From NCBI RefSeq assembly GCF_001039355.2, contig NW_019775484.1, positions 304,551 to 368,550 of the forward strand: DNA of 64,000 bases. Reading direction: 5' to 3'. Positions 62,949 to 64,000 of this stretch are shown here, piece after piece. The DNA is from Lingula anatina. Its lineage: Eukaryota > Brachiopoda > Lingulata > Lingulida > Lingulidae. The notes below the pieces were generated by a model that was not told the DNA's origin, did not search any database, and saw only the letters and a program-made list of their open reading frames with translations. The translations under genes were made by a program, and so were the position numbers. Position 1 is the stretch's first letter; every line of letters begins with the position of its first letter.

Positions 62949-64000
62949 AGATCAAAAGAATTAAAGATTTTTTGTTTGCCTTAAAACAGAGATAGTATAA
63001 TGCGACAAGGTACCCACTAAATCAGTCGTTAGGCTTGATGCTAAGGCAACGTTTCCTACTGTTGATGAGAAAAATTGAAATTATTTCTCAAGGCCTTGAT
63101 ATTTTTCCGATGACAGTCAGTCATTTCCCCTGAGACCTGAAAATAAATTCTACTCTGTTGAACGTCTACATAAAATTCAGATAAGACGTCTAAAACATTT
63201 AAAGGCAGCACTGCGCAGTCCGAAGACCTTGTTGTTTTATATATACACATTACATCGTCAAAAAGTAAATCAATAAATGTACGTATAACCTTTTATTTTC
63301 AGTTCTGGTGTGACAGAAATGGAAGTCCACTAGGAACCGTAGTCTGCTTCTCGTTACTTTATACAGGTGACATTCATCCCATATACTAACCCCAGTACTC
63401 CAACTAACCCTTAAGCCTAGATTACATTTACATTTTATTATTATTATTATTATTATATTTTTTTATCGTGAGGAGCTACGGGCTACGCTGAGTAGGCCTA
63501 TGTCTACATTACATGGCCTTAAATCCAAACGAAGAGGGTATTACGGACAGTACACGTGCACCGTACAGGCATTTTACATCTAATCTAGGCTTAATCTGTA
63601 CTAATCATATGGGACCCCTGACTTCCACTTCTAGGACTTCCATTCCTGTCAAACAGGCACCTGTTATATGGACTAAAATGAGAAAAAAGTAACCAGAAAC
63701 ACCATTATGATAATATCTAATGACGGGGGTCAAGTATGGAATGAAGCAAAAAGATCTGAACATACCGAGACCGGAGAAAACTAAATGATTATTTAGGAGA
63801 TGAGAAGTAGTGTTGTCTGTGCACTAGTATTATAAAACCCGATTCTACCTAATTAATAATAAAAGTGTTATAATAATAAGTTTATAATAAAATTATATAC
63901 TCTAGTTTAAAAAACATTCCACTTGTAATCATTTCTAAACACGCAAACGCACAGAGAGTCTGCAAGTTAAAGGACAATGTTCATGTAAAAATCCATTTCT
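62949..64000. other. Upstream flank of locus I to window end
   Basis: No exon recognised. Up to about 63410 it parallels the DNA upstream of H. An inverted pair (CTTAAGCCTAGATTAC near 63411 and ATCTAATCTAGGCTTAA near 63579) may delimit a small MITE. The last 33 bases repeat a sequence at about 45554-45587. Confidence 0.5.

Overview
Eukaryotic (metazoan) genomic DNA: AT-rich, with split genes whose short exons almost all sit between phase-1 introns, abundant microsatellites and small inverted-repeat transposons. There is no bacterial or viral gene organisation. The domain set (C-type lectin, thrombospondin type 1, sushi, EGF, ephrin-receptor-like Cys motif) and the recent tandem duplication suggest an invertebrate, perhaps a lophotrochozoan (brachiopod or mollusc). 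The sequence alone does not fix the phylum.

The window is a tandem array of secreted multidomain lectin genes. I rebuilt eight loci by joining exons at GT/AG sites with consistent phase. (A) 3292-6128, + strand: signal peptide-CTLD-TSP1-TSP1-CTLD, 419 aa. (B) 7801-11231, -: signal peptide-short Cys/Trp segment-TSP1-CTLD, about 269 aa. (C) 12606-15705, -: architecture of A, but with an in-frame stop in the first CTLD exon. (D) 17102-24922, -: long form, 15 exons, 878 aa. (E) 26987-30613, -: short form, 413 aa. (F) 32743-34003, -: pseudogene fragment resembling the 3' end of D. (G) 35144-40192, -: short form, 419 aa. (H) 41922-53407, -: long form with a nonsense codon and a decayed central exon. 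(I) 56023-62651, -: intact long form, 869 aa.

The long form equals the short form with one TSP1 removed and a block inserted between TSP1 and the second CTLD: two sushi domains, a sushi-like W-x-W domain, an unrecognised three-exon module of about 155-160 aa, an ephrin-receptor-like Cys motif and three EGF domains. All block boundaries are phase 1, as expected for exon shuffling. The first CTLDs mostly keep an EPN-type sugar-binding loop and an LND motif; the second CTLDs lack it. No transmembrane segment follows the last CTLD, so the products are probably secreted recognition or matrix proteins. An innate-immune or mucosal role is inference only.

Between and inside the genes lie Tc1/mariner relics, several unnamed MITE-like families, a dispersed element with a hammerhead-like hairpin core, a 162-bp insertion carrying a long hairpin and flanked by a 10-bp direct repeat, and a 775-bp element rich in GAGTC/GACTC. 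Flanking DNA is duplicated along with the genes: A/E/G share 3' flanks, H/I share 3' flanks and introns, and G/H/I share upstream blocks. No rRNA or tRNA gene and no CRISPR array was found.
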